DNA of 64,000 nucleotides from Himantopus leucocephalus. Its lineage: Eukaryota > Chordata > Aves > Charadriiformes > Recurvirostridae. Positions 50,380-62,165 of this stretch are shown in pieces; within the stretch, counting starts at the first letter, position 1; every line of letters starts with the position of its first letter. The stretch lies in NCBI GenBank assembly GCA_003993805.1, contig RSEF01000002.1, positions 95,393,515 through 95,457,514 of the forward strand, given 5' to 3'. Below the pieces are notes generated by a model, which did no database searches, was not told where the DNA came from, and saw nothing but the letters and a program-made list of their open reading frames with translations. Position numbers and translations under genes: made by a program.

Positions 50380-52705
50380 TGCCACCACTGAGTGCTGCTG
50401 TACCAGCCATGTTAGAGCTCCAATATGAACTGGAGTCAAAGGCAGCCAGGGGGTATGCTACAACTAACATTGCCAATATGTTTTTTTCAATTCCTTTGGC
50501 AGCTCAATGCAGGCCACAGTTTTCTTTCATGTAAAGGGGTCTCCACTGCACCTGGAATCAACTTCCCCTGTGGTGGAAGCACAGCCCTACGATTTGTCAT
50601 GGACTAATCCAAACTGCATTGGAAAAGAGTAATGCCCCTGAACATCTACAATACATCGATGACACCATTGTTTGGGGCAACAAGGCAGAAGAAATGTTTG
50701 AGAAGGAAAAAAGGTTATTCAGATTCTTCTAAAAGCTGGTTTCACCATAAAAATAAGGAAGGTCATGGGACCTGCACAGGAAATTCTGTTCCTGGGAATA
50801 AAATGACAGGATGGCACTGTCATATCCCTATGGATGTGATCAACAAGATAGCAACTGTGTCTCAACCAGCTAACATGAAAGAAACACAAACTTTCCTAGG
50901 CCTTGTGGGATTCTGGAGAATGTATATTCCAGGTTATAGTCAGCTTGTGAGCCCTCTCTATTGAGTAACCTGAAAGAAGAATTATTTTGGGTGGAGCCTT
51001 GAGCAACAATAAGCCTTTGAGCAAACTAAAGAGGAGATAACTCATGTGGTAGCACTTGGGCCTCTTCAGACAGGACCAGCTGTGTAAAATGTACTCTACA
51101 CTGCAGCTGGGGAGCATGGTCTCACCTGGAGCCTCTGGCAGAAAACATTAGGAGAAACCTGAGGTTGACCATTAGGGTTTTGGAGCCAGGGGTATCAAGG
51201 AACAGAAGCCCACTACACCTTGACTGAAAAAAAGGTACTAGCAGCATATGAGGGGGCTTGTGCCACTTCAGAAGTTGTTGATACAGAAACATATCTCCTC
51301 TTGGCACCACGATTGCCCATGCCACACTGGTGTTCAAAGGAAACAACCCCACTATGCATCATGCAACAAGTGCTACATGAATTAAGTGGGTGGTATTGAT
51401 CACACGATGAGCTTGACTGAGGAAACACAACCTCCCAGGAATCCTAGAAGAGATCATGTACTGGACAGAAGGCAGAGATTTTGGAGCATTACCTGAGGAG
51501 GTGGCTGGTGCCCAAGAGGCACCAGCATATAATGAGTTATCAGAAGATGAAAGGCATTATGCTTTGTTTACTGATGGATCCTGTTGTGCTGTAGCAAACC
51601 ATTAGAAGTGGAAAGCTGCTGTGTGGAGTCCCACATTACAAGTCATTGAAGCCACTGAAGGAGAAGGTGAGTCAAGTCAGTTTGCAGAAGTAAAAGTCAT
51701 CCAACTAGCCCTAGAGACTGCTGAATGAGAAAAGTGGCCAGTAATCTATCTCTGTACTGACTCCTGGATGGGGGCTAATGTCCTATAAGGGTGGCTACAG
51801 CAGTGGAAGACCAATTGGCAGCACAGGAGTAAACCCACCTGGGCTGCTGCACTGTGGCAGGACATCATTGCTTGGGTATAAAACATTGCTTTAAATGTAC
51901 GTCATGTAGATGCTTACAAATGCCGCATCACTGAAGAACATCAAAACAATGAACAGGTAGACAGGGATATCAAAGTTGAAGTAGCTCAGGTGGACCTGGA
52001 CTGGGAGCGTAAGGGTGAGCTATTTGTAGCTTGATGGGCCCACAAAACATCAGGACATACAGATCAGCTTGTGATCAAGGGGTAGACCTGACCATGGAGG
52101 TCATCGCACAAGTGACTTATAAATGTGAATCATGTGCTGCAATCAAGTGAGCACCATGAGTAAAGATTCCCTGGAATACAGGGTGGTGGCTGGGTTTTCA
52201 ATAAGGCAAGGCCTGGCAAATTGACTATATTGAACCACTGCCACAAACACTCCAAGGCAAGAGCTACATACTCACCATGGCAGAAGCAATTACTGATTGG
52301 CTAGAAACATATCCTCGAAGCCATGCCACCGTTTAAAACTCCAGCTTAGGCCCTGAAAGGCAAGTTTTGTGGTGACATGGTACCCCAGAATGAACTGAAT
52401 CAGACAATGGGATTAATTTCTAAAATAACCTCATAAACTCCTAGGCCAAGAAACACAGCATTGAGTGGGTGTATCACATCCCCTATCACCCACAATTCTC
52501 TGGAAAGACTGAGAGGTATAATGGACTGTTAAAGACTATGTTGAGAGCGTTGGGCAATGGGGAATGGAAGCACTGGGATATAAATTGAGCAGAAGCCATT
52601 TTGCTGGTTAACACCAGAGGATCTGATAACCATCCTAGCACTGCCCAAACCAACCCCCTACATATTGTAGGAGGAGATAAAGTCCCCATAGTGCACGTGG
52701 GCTAG
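50380..52705 (+). pseudogene. Decayed ERV-L-like pol: RT, RNase H and integrase
   Basis: This is a remnant of the polymerase gene of an endogenous retrovirus. In order I see reverse transcriptase with the catalytic YIDD box (50652-50663), the connection/RNase H region with TDGS (51570-51581), and integrase. Integrase keeps Asp at 52223, Asp at 52403 and Glu at 52511, with the correct D-35-E spacing. The copy is broken. The YIDD box and RNase H are in one frame, the region at 50880-50964 is in another, and integrase is in a third. In-frame stops include TGA at 51726 and TAA at 51786. The N-terminal part of RT, protease, gag and the 5' LTR are absent. I assign it to the ERV-L (class III) group from overall resemblance and from its LTR; confidence in the subgroup is moderate. 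Confidence 0.88.
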
Positions 52706-52714
52706 GGAAGTGGG

Positions 52715-53315
52715 TGTGGATTGCTCCTGAGGTGGAGTTAATTTTCCCCATAGCAGCCCTCACAGTGCTGTGCTTTGTATTGGTAGCTAGAAAGGTGTGT
52801 TATCAACACACCTTGTTTTGGCTACTGCTGAGCAGTGCTCACACAGCATCAAGACTCTCTCTCCAACATTCCTCCCTCAACACCACCCCTAAAGGCCAGT
52901 AGGCTGGGTGTGGGCAAGGTCTTGGAAGGGGACATAGCCAGGACAGCTGACCCAAACTGACCAAAGGGAGATTCCATACCATATGACGCCTGCTCCACAA
53001 TAAAAGCTAAGAGAAAGGAGGGGGAGTGAGGCATTCTTTATTACGACATTTGTCTTCCAGAACAACTGCTATGCAAACTGAAGCCCTGCTTCCTGGGAAG
53101 TGGCTGGGCATTGCCTGCTGATGGGAAGTAGAGAATAAATCTTTTGTTTTCCTTTGTTTCCACATACAGCCTTTGCTTTTGATTTATTAAACTGCCTTTA
53201 TCTTGACCCACGAGTTTTCTCCTGTCTTATTTCCTACCCCCATATCCTGCTGAGGAGGAGGGTGATAGTGTGGCTTGGTGAGCACCTGGCGTCCAGCCAA
53301 GGTCAATCCACCGCA
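52715..53315 (+). mobile_element. 3' LTR of the ERV-L-like element
   Basis: It begins near tgtggattgctcctgaggtg directly after the pol remnant, and gagttaattttccc is characteristic of this avian LTR group. Further blocks are gacagctgacccaaactgac, ccataccatatgacg, a degenerate TATA region (aataaaag, about 53002), ttattaaactgcctttatct (possible polyadenylation signal attaaa) and acccacgagttttctcc. It ends around ccaccgca (53308-53315). No matching 5' LTR was found, so the element is a 3' fragment. Both ends are approximate by a few bases. An open frame at 53154-53612 crosses from LTR into flank and is not a gene. Confidence 0.88.
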
Positions 53316-56300
53316 ACTGATAATGAACTTTTTATGTACACTATTGTTCTTTTAAGCCTCCATTGCATCAAAAACACTTGTGCATGCATGCAAGTTCAGG
53401 GCAACGTGTCATGCTGTGATCTTCCCCAGCTAAACAGCATTAGAGGCATCACTGGATGCACTACAGCAATAGCATTCTCTTTATCTGCTGAGAAAATAAA
53501 TCTATATGAACTGACCATGGCTGCTGAAGAAGACAAGGGCTCTTGTAGTCCATTCTCCTGTTCCCATCCAGTTTCAGTTTTACTGAATAGCTCCACTGGG
53601 TCTACCCTATAAACCGCTCTGACACCCTTAGAGTTTTCTTGCAGCATGCTACACTAATTATTTTACTGAGTATGAAGATGCCCCTATATGTCTCATTGAT
53701 TTCCTTTGGTGCTGGAGAAAGAAAAAAAATCTCCAACTTCTGCTTTTTCTATGCCTCTGTGACTTCACACTAAGTTGCTCAGTAAATTGCTTGAATATAA
53801 TTTATTGATATTACATTAAATTGGTTAAGCTGATATTTATGCATGTTCTACCTGGAAGATGGCTTTTAAAATGAACATATTGTTTTAGATATGCACGCAT
53901 GTGTAAATTTATATATGCACAACTATATAGAATGATTACACAACCTCTGTTCACAGCTATTTTTAGGCTTTCCACATCATGCAATTGATAAATGTTGGCA
54001 AATTAGTAGTGGAAAAATCAAAACAAGAAAATGAAAGATATTTTAAAATCAATTCACTAATCAGATCATAGACAGTTAAAATATTTTATCAGTACTTGTG
54101 AACATAAAAACAGCCATTTCAAAACTTTTCCATTAGCATTAGATGTTTGCAGTGTATTACTCAGTCCTTAATATCTATTCTGACTGTTCTCAAATTTATT
54201 TTAGTTGTTTTCTACCTAAGCTGTTCCAGACTTGATAGATGGTCCTCTGTTGAGCAGTTTGAGAGTCTGCCAAATAAAGACCCAGCCAATGTTATCTTTC
54301 ATAAAATTATTTACCATATCATGGCTTTAATAAGATTAAGAAATTCAATATAGCTGATTTCCATGTCCAGGTTTTATTTTGATGAGAACGGTGTTTGAGA
54401 AAGAAGGAACAGATAAGAAAGAAGAGAAAAAACAGAGAGTCATCAGATATAGTCTGACATTTACCATAGACACTGGAGAGTCTTTACAAAAATTAATATT
54501 AATAATCATACCTGCATGTCATTGTAGAAAATGGTTTATGCAAGTAAATTAATAACTGTTATGCTTTTAATTATGTGAAAAAGTCACTCTTGTATACTAA
54601 GAATATATCTGAGCTTTCCAGTATTAAATAAATAAAAAAGTACTAAGAAAGAAGAAAACTAAACAACAGATCATTTACTGTTTATGATTTCTTTTTTTTT
54701 TAAAGTACATAAAACGTAAAAATTGTGAACTTAACTTATTTAATTTCACATTGATGAAGAAGGCTGCTGGTAAATTGAAGTGGTTAATATCAACACAGAA
54801 ATTTAGAAAAAGTTAGTGGTTTTGAATGATTTTGGTCATTAATTTGGAAGAAGTTTCATCTAAGTAGACATTCCTGAATTTGTGTTTGCATGAATGGCTA
54901 AAATAATGCTTTTCCTGTGTGGAAAGAACTTACGAACACTTCTGTGCTAAAGGTAGACTGTATTTTCTGTGTAGTCATTAAAAAAGGAAAGGCATTCTTG
55001 AGTTTGACTAGGATCTTAGTATGCCAGCAGCTTTAAGGGATCACAAAGGTCTTATGATTGAGGGATCCCACTGAGGGACAGAAGTGGGATCAGCTATAAT
55101 GCCTGCCACAGGCTTCTGATACAATCTTCAAAGAGTCGCTTAGAGTACAAGTGCACTAAGCAGTATGAACTCATAACTGAGCTATCTTGAAAATCAGAAG
55201 TGATGCAGATATTAAGAACACATTGCTAATTAGCTGTAACACAGTGTTGCACTGTAAAGCTATGTTAGCTAACATCTCTGCACAGCAGTACTTTGTGTTA
55301 GGTGATTGCATCCAGAAATGAATTTACCATAATTAAGGCCATTCTCTGTATGCATACTCCCACACCACCAGTTGGCAAGAGTTTTCTAGATGTGAAATAG
55401 CACTGACATATTTTTGTTTGAAAAGATTTGGTGTTTGATACGTGCCCAAATAAGGAATTTCTTATATCAGGGTTTTTTTCCCAGCAGTTTTTAATATTCT
55501 TGAAAAATGAATTGCATCACCTCAACATCAGAAGGTATGACATCATAAATCTACACATATCCTAAGAATAGGCAATGATTATTTTTGTTCACCACTTATA
55601 CTCCAAGAAGTATGATGCGGGTCTAAAATCTCTGCATAAGGAATAATCCTACCAAAGATTAGATGAGCAAACCCAGGATAGATCTCTCTTTGGAGTTCCC
55701 CACACCACCATGATAGATGGTACTTGCTTAAACTAGATGTCTAAATTTTAGATGGATAAGATTGCATGAGATGAATCTGATCCTGCGGTACTATATGTCA
55801 GACTAAGAATTAGTAGTACAAAGATTAAGAAAAATTAATTCTATATGAGTTACACTGGATGATATCAATTTCTTTCCTACTCCATCTCCGGAAAGGCCAT
55901 TTCTGTACCTGCTATTTCTATTAACCTCTTAATCTCCCGCTCATTCTGTCTCACAAGAATTTGACTGTCTTCCTTTCAGTCACTTTTTACTGTATTCCTT
56001 ATTTTCTTTCTTGTTTTTCAAAGAGGACCCTTCCTCTAGGTCCTGCTGCATTCATTCCAGTTTTGAGTATATCACTGCCTGATTTTCTGTCTTCATTCTC
56101 ATTCCAGGCAGTAATCACTGGAGGGTCCCTTGGACCATTACTTTTTCTTTTTCTTTTTTCCCCCTTTACCCTTTTTCTTCTATCTGATTCTTTCACTCCC
56201 TCTTTTCTTCTGACTTAATTCTAGCTTTTCGGCAGAGAAAATTTGTATCACCAAGCTTTAAGAGCCAGGATGGGATTCAGCTACTTACTTACAGCTGTAA

Positions 56301-56975
56301 GGATAGTTTAAGGTAATAGGCGGTCTAAATGGTTAATCAAGACAAATAAACATTTTCAGAAGGTGAATTTTACCAGCATTAATTTTCTCAGTCTGTAGTA
56401 GATGGGTAAATCCTACTTAGATGTATGTTACTGTTAATATAGGAACCTAGAACCTTAACTTTAAATAGATGCCTTATTTCTAGACAGTTTTCTGGAGGGT
56501 CAAACCAAATAACACGATTCCATCAGATTGAGGAAGAATACTGACAAACTGAGTCATGGATCAAATTTTATAGGAATAAATCTAGGAGGTTTGGTTTGAG
56601 ATGGGAAAAAAAGATAGTTAGAGAAATTTTAAGAAAGGGCTTTTTACCTGTGCAGGTATCTATAAACTCTGTAGTTTCACCATAAACACCTACAAATTAT
56701 CACCATAAATATCTTCAAAGGGCTGACAGAGGATCAGCTGATTTGGGTCACAGTAGACTGAAATAAAATATATTCAGTGTTAATAGAATAGCACAGAATT
56801 GTCAGCCACACAACACTGTGGAAAGCACCTTGTCAGAGGCACCAATATTCCTTGTCTTGTCTGTGTTATTTTCATGACTAAGCAGGAGACACATGTGCAA
56901 ATATAATTTGTGAGTGTCTGATTAAAAACTAGCAGAATAGCATCCCTGGTTGAGCCAAAAACAAGTCCACTTTTC

Positions 56976-57016
56976 CACAGACATTACTTTTTCACAGACA
57001 TTACTTTTTCACAGAA
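56976..57016. repeat. Short tandem repeat, 17-bp unit
   Basis: The unit acagacattactttttc occurs twice in a row and is followed by a partial third copy (acaga). The copies are nearly identical. Confidence 0.8.
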
Positions 57017-59599
57017 TTTACGCTTGAGGTTCCTAATGGACAGTTTCTTTACACAATCAGAATATCCAGAATGCTGTTCTACATCCTTAAGAAGGCTGCA
57101 TCTTCCTGCCCAGGGCTTTTATGCCTTTTTTTTTTTTCCCTGTAGATTTCTATGACTATATAGCGTGACTTCCTTATACAGCAAAAGAAATCTGGTATGG
57201 GAATTAATTCTCCTTTCTTATGTAAAATGCTATTGTCCCCTCCCTCAGAGAAAATATGAGAAATTTAATATTACTCATTGTAATCAAACATATTACTGGG
57301 ATGGATATTTCTTAAATTACCACTTCACTTTTGTAAGAATGTCTGGCGAAGCTATGTGTTTTTCTGGTAGCCCGGGTATTTCCTTGAGCTGTACCTCACA
57401 GCTCTAACAATATTAAGGAAATGAATTCCTGTGTAACTACAGCAGTGCAGTTAGTTTTAAATTAAGTTCATAAGTTTTGCTTTTTATTGTTAGAAGGAAA
57501 CACAGCAAGAGCAATGTTTCTGACAGATCTACAGCAACTGAGAATTATGTTGATACCAGGGACACCTATGGGAACATTTCATCTGGTAAAAAATACATAT
57601 GTGCGAGTGTGTATATATCCACATTAAAATATAGATTGAACTATTCAATAGTTGAACATATATTTACATTTCTAAGTACATTTGTGTGTATATATATATA
57701 AATAAATATCATAGATATTTGAATTAACTAGAATCAAACTAGTCTAAATTTCAGTTCTTCACACTTAACTGATATTTCAGTGTATTTTGCATTCCTTGAG
57801 TATACGGAAAATTAATGTTAATAATAATTACTGATAGGAGCATCAACTTAGTAATTCAGAACATCCATGCCAATTATCTTATAACTATATTATTTTATTA
57901 CTTTATTACATTATTGTCAATTAGTGCAATTATGTTACTGAGCAGAGCTGATGTTGCTCAGAGGAATTTCAAAGAATTTAGTTTAACATAGCAACATTTA
58001 TCATTAGCACATTAATAGGAAGTTCTATGTCAGGACTAAAACATAGAGCTTTATATATAAGTGCCTGAAGAGGATTATTATTAAATATTTAAGCATGCTT
58101 TTTCATGATAAAGAATGTATGACATCATTGTTTTCAGAAACAGCAGGGTAGTGTACTGCTGGAAGATTTGTTAATTATTCCAAACAGTTTCTAATGCTTG
58201 TGACGCCTAGTTACTAGTTACCGGTGAAATTTAAAGTTTTTGAGGGCTGACTTGTGCACATCCTTGGCACCCACACTCCAGATTCAGCTAACAGTAAAAG
58301 CAGGTGCTTTTTGTAAGCTCCCGTTAGGTCAGGGTGGATATTTGCCTCTGAATTTGGTATTACCTTTTGTGGTTTTCTTCATGCTTCAACTTTCCAGCGT
58401 TTTTGGGCACTGTAACGGAGGCAGGTGAGACTGACATCCTCATTCTTCTGTACCAATGAAAGATTAATTCAGGCTGGAGGGCAGTGAAAGTATGGCTACT
58501 AGAATGATAGGAAAAATAGACAACTTTTTATGTTTTGAAGGACACTAGAAGAAATTGATTTATCTAGCTTAGGAGAAGAAGATTGAGGGTGTGTACAGTC
58601 GAATTCCTTAGGAATACTCCAGGAAGAAAACCAGAAATAACAAAAAAACTTGTGAGATAAATATATATAAACTGATGGGGATTAAATTTAAGATGGAATC
58701 TGGAAGATATTTCACCACTCAGGTGAAACTTTAGGACAGCATTCTAACAGGAACAGAAGGAATGAAAATACTGCAGGAGCAGGTTTGATCCGTAAAAAAG
58801 ATGATATTTAAATATTTGCTGTCATAGCAGAGAAATGAGCTTGATATGGTCTACTGTCTGTAGATTTGATTTCCTTCAGTTATACAAATGCAGTGCTTTC
58901 AATTTCAGTGGTTTTGTTTCTTATTTATGGCAGCAAAAGGTAAATTCATGTGCAATATTCTTCTTGTGCTTGTACAAGCACAAGGAAAGATGCTGATGCA
59001 GCCCCTCCTTCATCTTCCAACTTCCCTACCGCACTGTCAGGCTTCCTTGCCTGACAGTTTTAGAAATAAAATATTTCTATGTCTTGACCTGAGCAATTAT
59101 GTAGAATACTTGCACTGGCAAAATACTGATGTTTAAACAATGGCACTGCCATAATTGCTGGAAAGTGAATGGAAAGTTTACATTTCCCATTTGCTCGCTT
59201 GTAAGATAAACAAAAATCTAGAAGTTATGAAAAGAATATACCCCTGAATAAAATCTTTTCATTATTTCATGACAGATAATTATTTTATTTTATAAAAGAT
59301 AACCGTACAGCTCAACTTTTTACTTCTAGCAATGCTGCCTTCTGTGCTGGAGTCAGGTATTGTACATCTGCAGTGTAAGAATTATCTAAAGCTAAGAATA
59401 ATAACTGCTCAAGCTAGTGTGTTGGTAGCTGTTTCTCTCTCTTTTGCCAATGATGTTCCTAACTAAAGATGTTTTTGAAACACTTAGATGTAAATGTAAA
59501 TTGACAAAGCCACAAGAACATCTTGGAGACAGAAAAGCTAAAAAGCTTGTTTTCCCATATTTAATTGAAACAGAATACGGGTAGACAAGAACAGCAGTT

Positions 59600-59665
59600 A
59601 AAAAAAAAAAAAACCAAACCAAAAAAAAACGAACCCAAAAACCAAACCAAAACCAAGACACCAAA
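59600..59665. repeat. A-rich low-complexity sequence
   Basis: Runs of A interrupted by cc or cg (aaaccaaaccaaa-type). It is not preceded by recognisable LINE or SINE sequence, so it is not clearly a retroposon tail. Confidence 0.8.
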
Positions 59666-61419
59666 AGCACGCACTGTAAAGACTGAGTACTTTAAAAAAT
59701 AGCTGTAAAGGGAAACAACAAATAAGCAAGCAAAAGGGAAAGGAGGGAGAGGGGGAAGACCCAAAAACCTTAGATCTTTAAACTCTTCATGGCAGTCTAA
59801 GTTTTCAGAACTTGAGGTAAAGGAAAATTTGCAAAGCACCTTTTATTTTCCTTCAGTTGCAATCACATTTGCATTTAGCCACAAAGTGTAGATATGTGTG
59901 GCCTGCAACCTGCACTTGATCTGCAGTGTGTGATTCTGGTGTATAGCCTGATGTATAGCGACTATCCTGAGTAAACCTGTATGTACAGACAACCTTTCTA
60001 CAAATACATCTGGGCTCTTAGATGACATGAATGCAGTGGAGTTTGGTTCCTAAAACAATGATAAAAAAGAAAAGGAAGGGAATTCTTTCAGTTGCTGAGA
60101 TCCACTAATGTGGAATATCATAGAGGAATGAATTGTATCGTAACTCAATATAGTAAATTGTTTAAGCCTAGGGATATGACATGAAGCAGGCTCTGTTGGC
60201 ATGGTCGAACATATTTAATCAGCTTTATCTGAGTTCCTACTGGGAGCATAAATGCCTACGTTGTAAACTATGCAAATTAGATAAGACAAATTTATTATAC
60301 CCACATTTATCCACAGACCCACAGACTGACTAGATGTGCCATTTATTTGATTTAGCTAAACACAGAATTAGTTCTCAGCCGATGAAAAAAGATTAGGTTC
60401 ATAATTCTTTTCTAAACTCTGATTTACTTTTTCTTTAAGCTGCAAATCGTCTTGACAAGCTTATCTAAAACCTCACAGTGAAATCAGTATCTCCTCTTTA
60501 AAGTCATCTTATTGCCTCCTCCACTCTCAGTGTTTGGCCTTCTTGTAAAATGATTGGCTCCTGGCAAGATTTCTCTGAGAAGGCTAGTTCATGACCTGTA
60601 TTTGAGAACGAAAGTTCTCTGGCAATCAGCACAGATTGCTCAGTCCTTCTCTACTCCTAGATTCAGGTCTTACACTCTCTGAGGTTTCCAAGATATAACG
60701 TGCCATGTTTGGAGGGTCAAGCAGTGAGGTCCTAATATGCTGCAATACTGAAAAACCAGCTGGAGCCCAAAACAAATGAAGTAGCTGCAATTTTCAAGAA
60801 GCTATTGATTTTCCACTGAGTCGGTGATTTGCCTCTACATTTCGTTGTGTGGTTTCTTTTAGCTAGTGCATGTGGGTTATATTCGTTGGTGGGTGTAACT
60901 TCAGAACAGATTTTATTTTATTCAAACTGCTATATCATATTTCTACTAACAATAATTAAAACACATCCTGGACACCCTAATAACACACAATATGAAGATC
61001 TAGTAGAAATGTAGGTTTTGCAGACCTCATGACACATACATTTAAAAACAAAGTGATAATACTTTCCTTTTTAAAATATAATTTTAAAATTAAAATTATG
61101 TTTAAAGTATTTGGACATATATCAATCAGGATTCTAATAAATAAAAACCTTTGAAACCAACAGAGTTTAAGCAAACATTTGGGGTACATTTCAGGCTTAC
61201 AAACAGTCAAGTTATTCTGTGTACTTCTGTTAGAGATATTTAGCCACTGGGAAAGATATTATTGAAATGATCAATTTTTTAATTAAGTCAAAATACAAAC
61301 TGCTTTGCTTTACTGTCCTTATTGAGATAGGATATGCTGGGTGTTGAAAGTAACACAAGAACAGTGCCCTGCACTATGTTCTGCCTTATGAATATGAATT
61401 ACACTTTCTTGTGATTGTT

Positions 61420-62165
61420 GTTCTTGTCATGGTTTTAATTGGACTGTCCACTGAAATGGACGACAGATGCTCTCCTCCACCTCTATCTCCAAGTAGAGGA
61501 AGGAGAGAGAGAAAGAGACTTATGAGTTCAGAAAAAAACCCCTAATCTACTTTAATGAAATATTAATAAAATAATAGAAGGAAAATAATTAAATATATCG
61601 AATATATACAAACCCACATCGAGCTCCCAAGATGATGATCACGGCACTGGCAGGTTTGGGGAAAGTCCCAGGCTGGACTCAGCGACAGACGGGAGCTGGA
61701 TTCTGGATCTGGATTCAGGAATGCACGGATCGGGATCAAAAGCAGACAAACAGACACAGTCCTCCTTGGACACTGGCCATTGAAGAAAAAAGGCTGACCC
61801 TTTGATCCCTCAGCTTTTATACTGAGCATGAGGCAGATGGGTTGGTCAGTTTTGGGTCACCTGTCCTGTCCACTTCTGCCCACATGTGGGACCCCTCTAT
61901 GCTCTTCTGCTTCTGACCCTCCAACGGGGCAAATAACAAAGTTCACTACCTTTGGTTGTTATAGTAATAAGAATAAGCAAGAGCCTCTCCACATACCATG
62001 CCTTGGTATCACCTATAAACATGTCTTATCACTCTGGGAGTGAACAGTGCCTTGCCAATATGCTGTTAATTTCAGAGAGTTCAGTTAGTTAGAAGAGGCT
62101 TAGCTGCAAAGCAAAATTAGTGAACAGAAAATTGGGTCTGTTTTACCTCAAGCCAGGACAGTTCT
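61420..62165. repeat. Target-site duplication pair gttct
   Basis: Identical pentamers immediately flank the LTR on both sides (61420-61424 and 62161-62165). Five base pairs fits ERV-L or class I elements better than the usual 6 bp of class II. Confidence 0.9.
61425..62160 (-). mobile_element. Complete solo LTR (ERV), with 5-bp target-site duplication
   Basis: The element starts tgtcatgg (61425) and ends ccaggaca (62160), so the termini form an inverted TGTC...GACA pair. The flanks are gttct at 61420-61424 and gttct at 62161-62165, a perfect 5-bp target-site duplication. The sense strand is minus: it has a TATA box (tataaaa, reverse complement at 61815-61821) preceded by ctcatgctcag, and an attaaa polyadenylation-type signal about 260 bp downstream (61551-61556). 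No internal retroviral genes lie between the duplications, so it is a solo LTR, the normal product of LTR-LTR recombination. The segment 61425-61630 matches 1-197 read on the opposite strand. Confidence 0.93.

Larger units (their letters stand above)
53316..61424. other. No gene seen; AT-rich flank
   Basis: About 8 kb without recognisable exons or transposons on either strand. Minor features are a 17-bp tandem repeat at about 56976-57016 (acagacattactttttc), a TA-rich microsatellite near 57690 and an A-rich low-complexity run at 59600-59665. Confidence 0.5.

Noticed and set aside
53154..53612. 152-aa open frame on the plus strand
   Set aside because: It starts inside the ERV 3' LTR and runs into unrelated flank; no product is recognisable.
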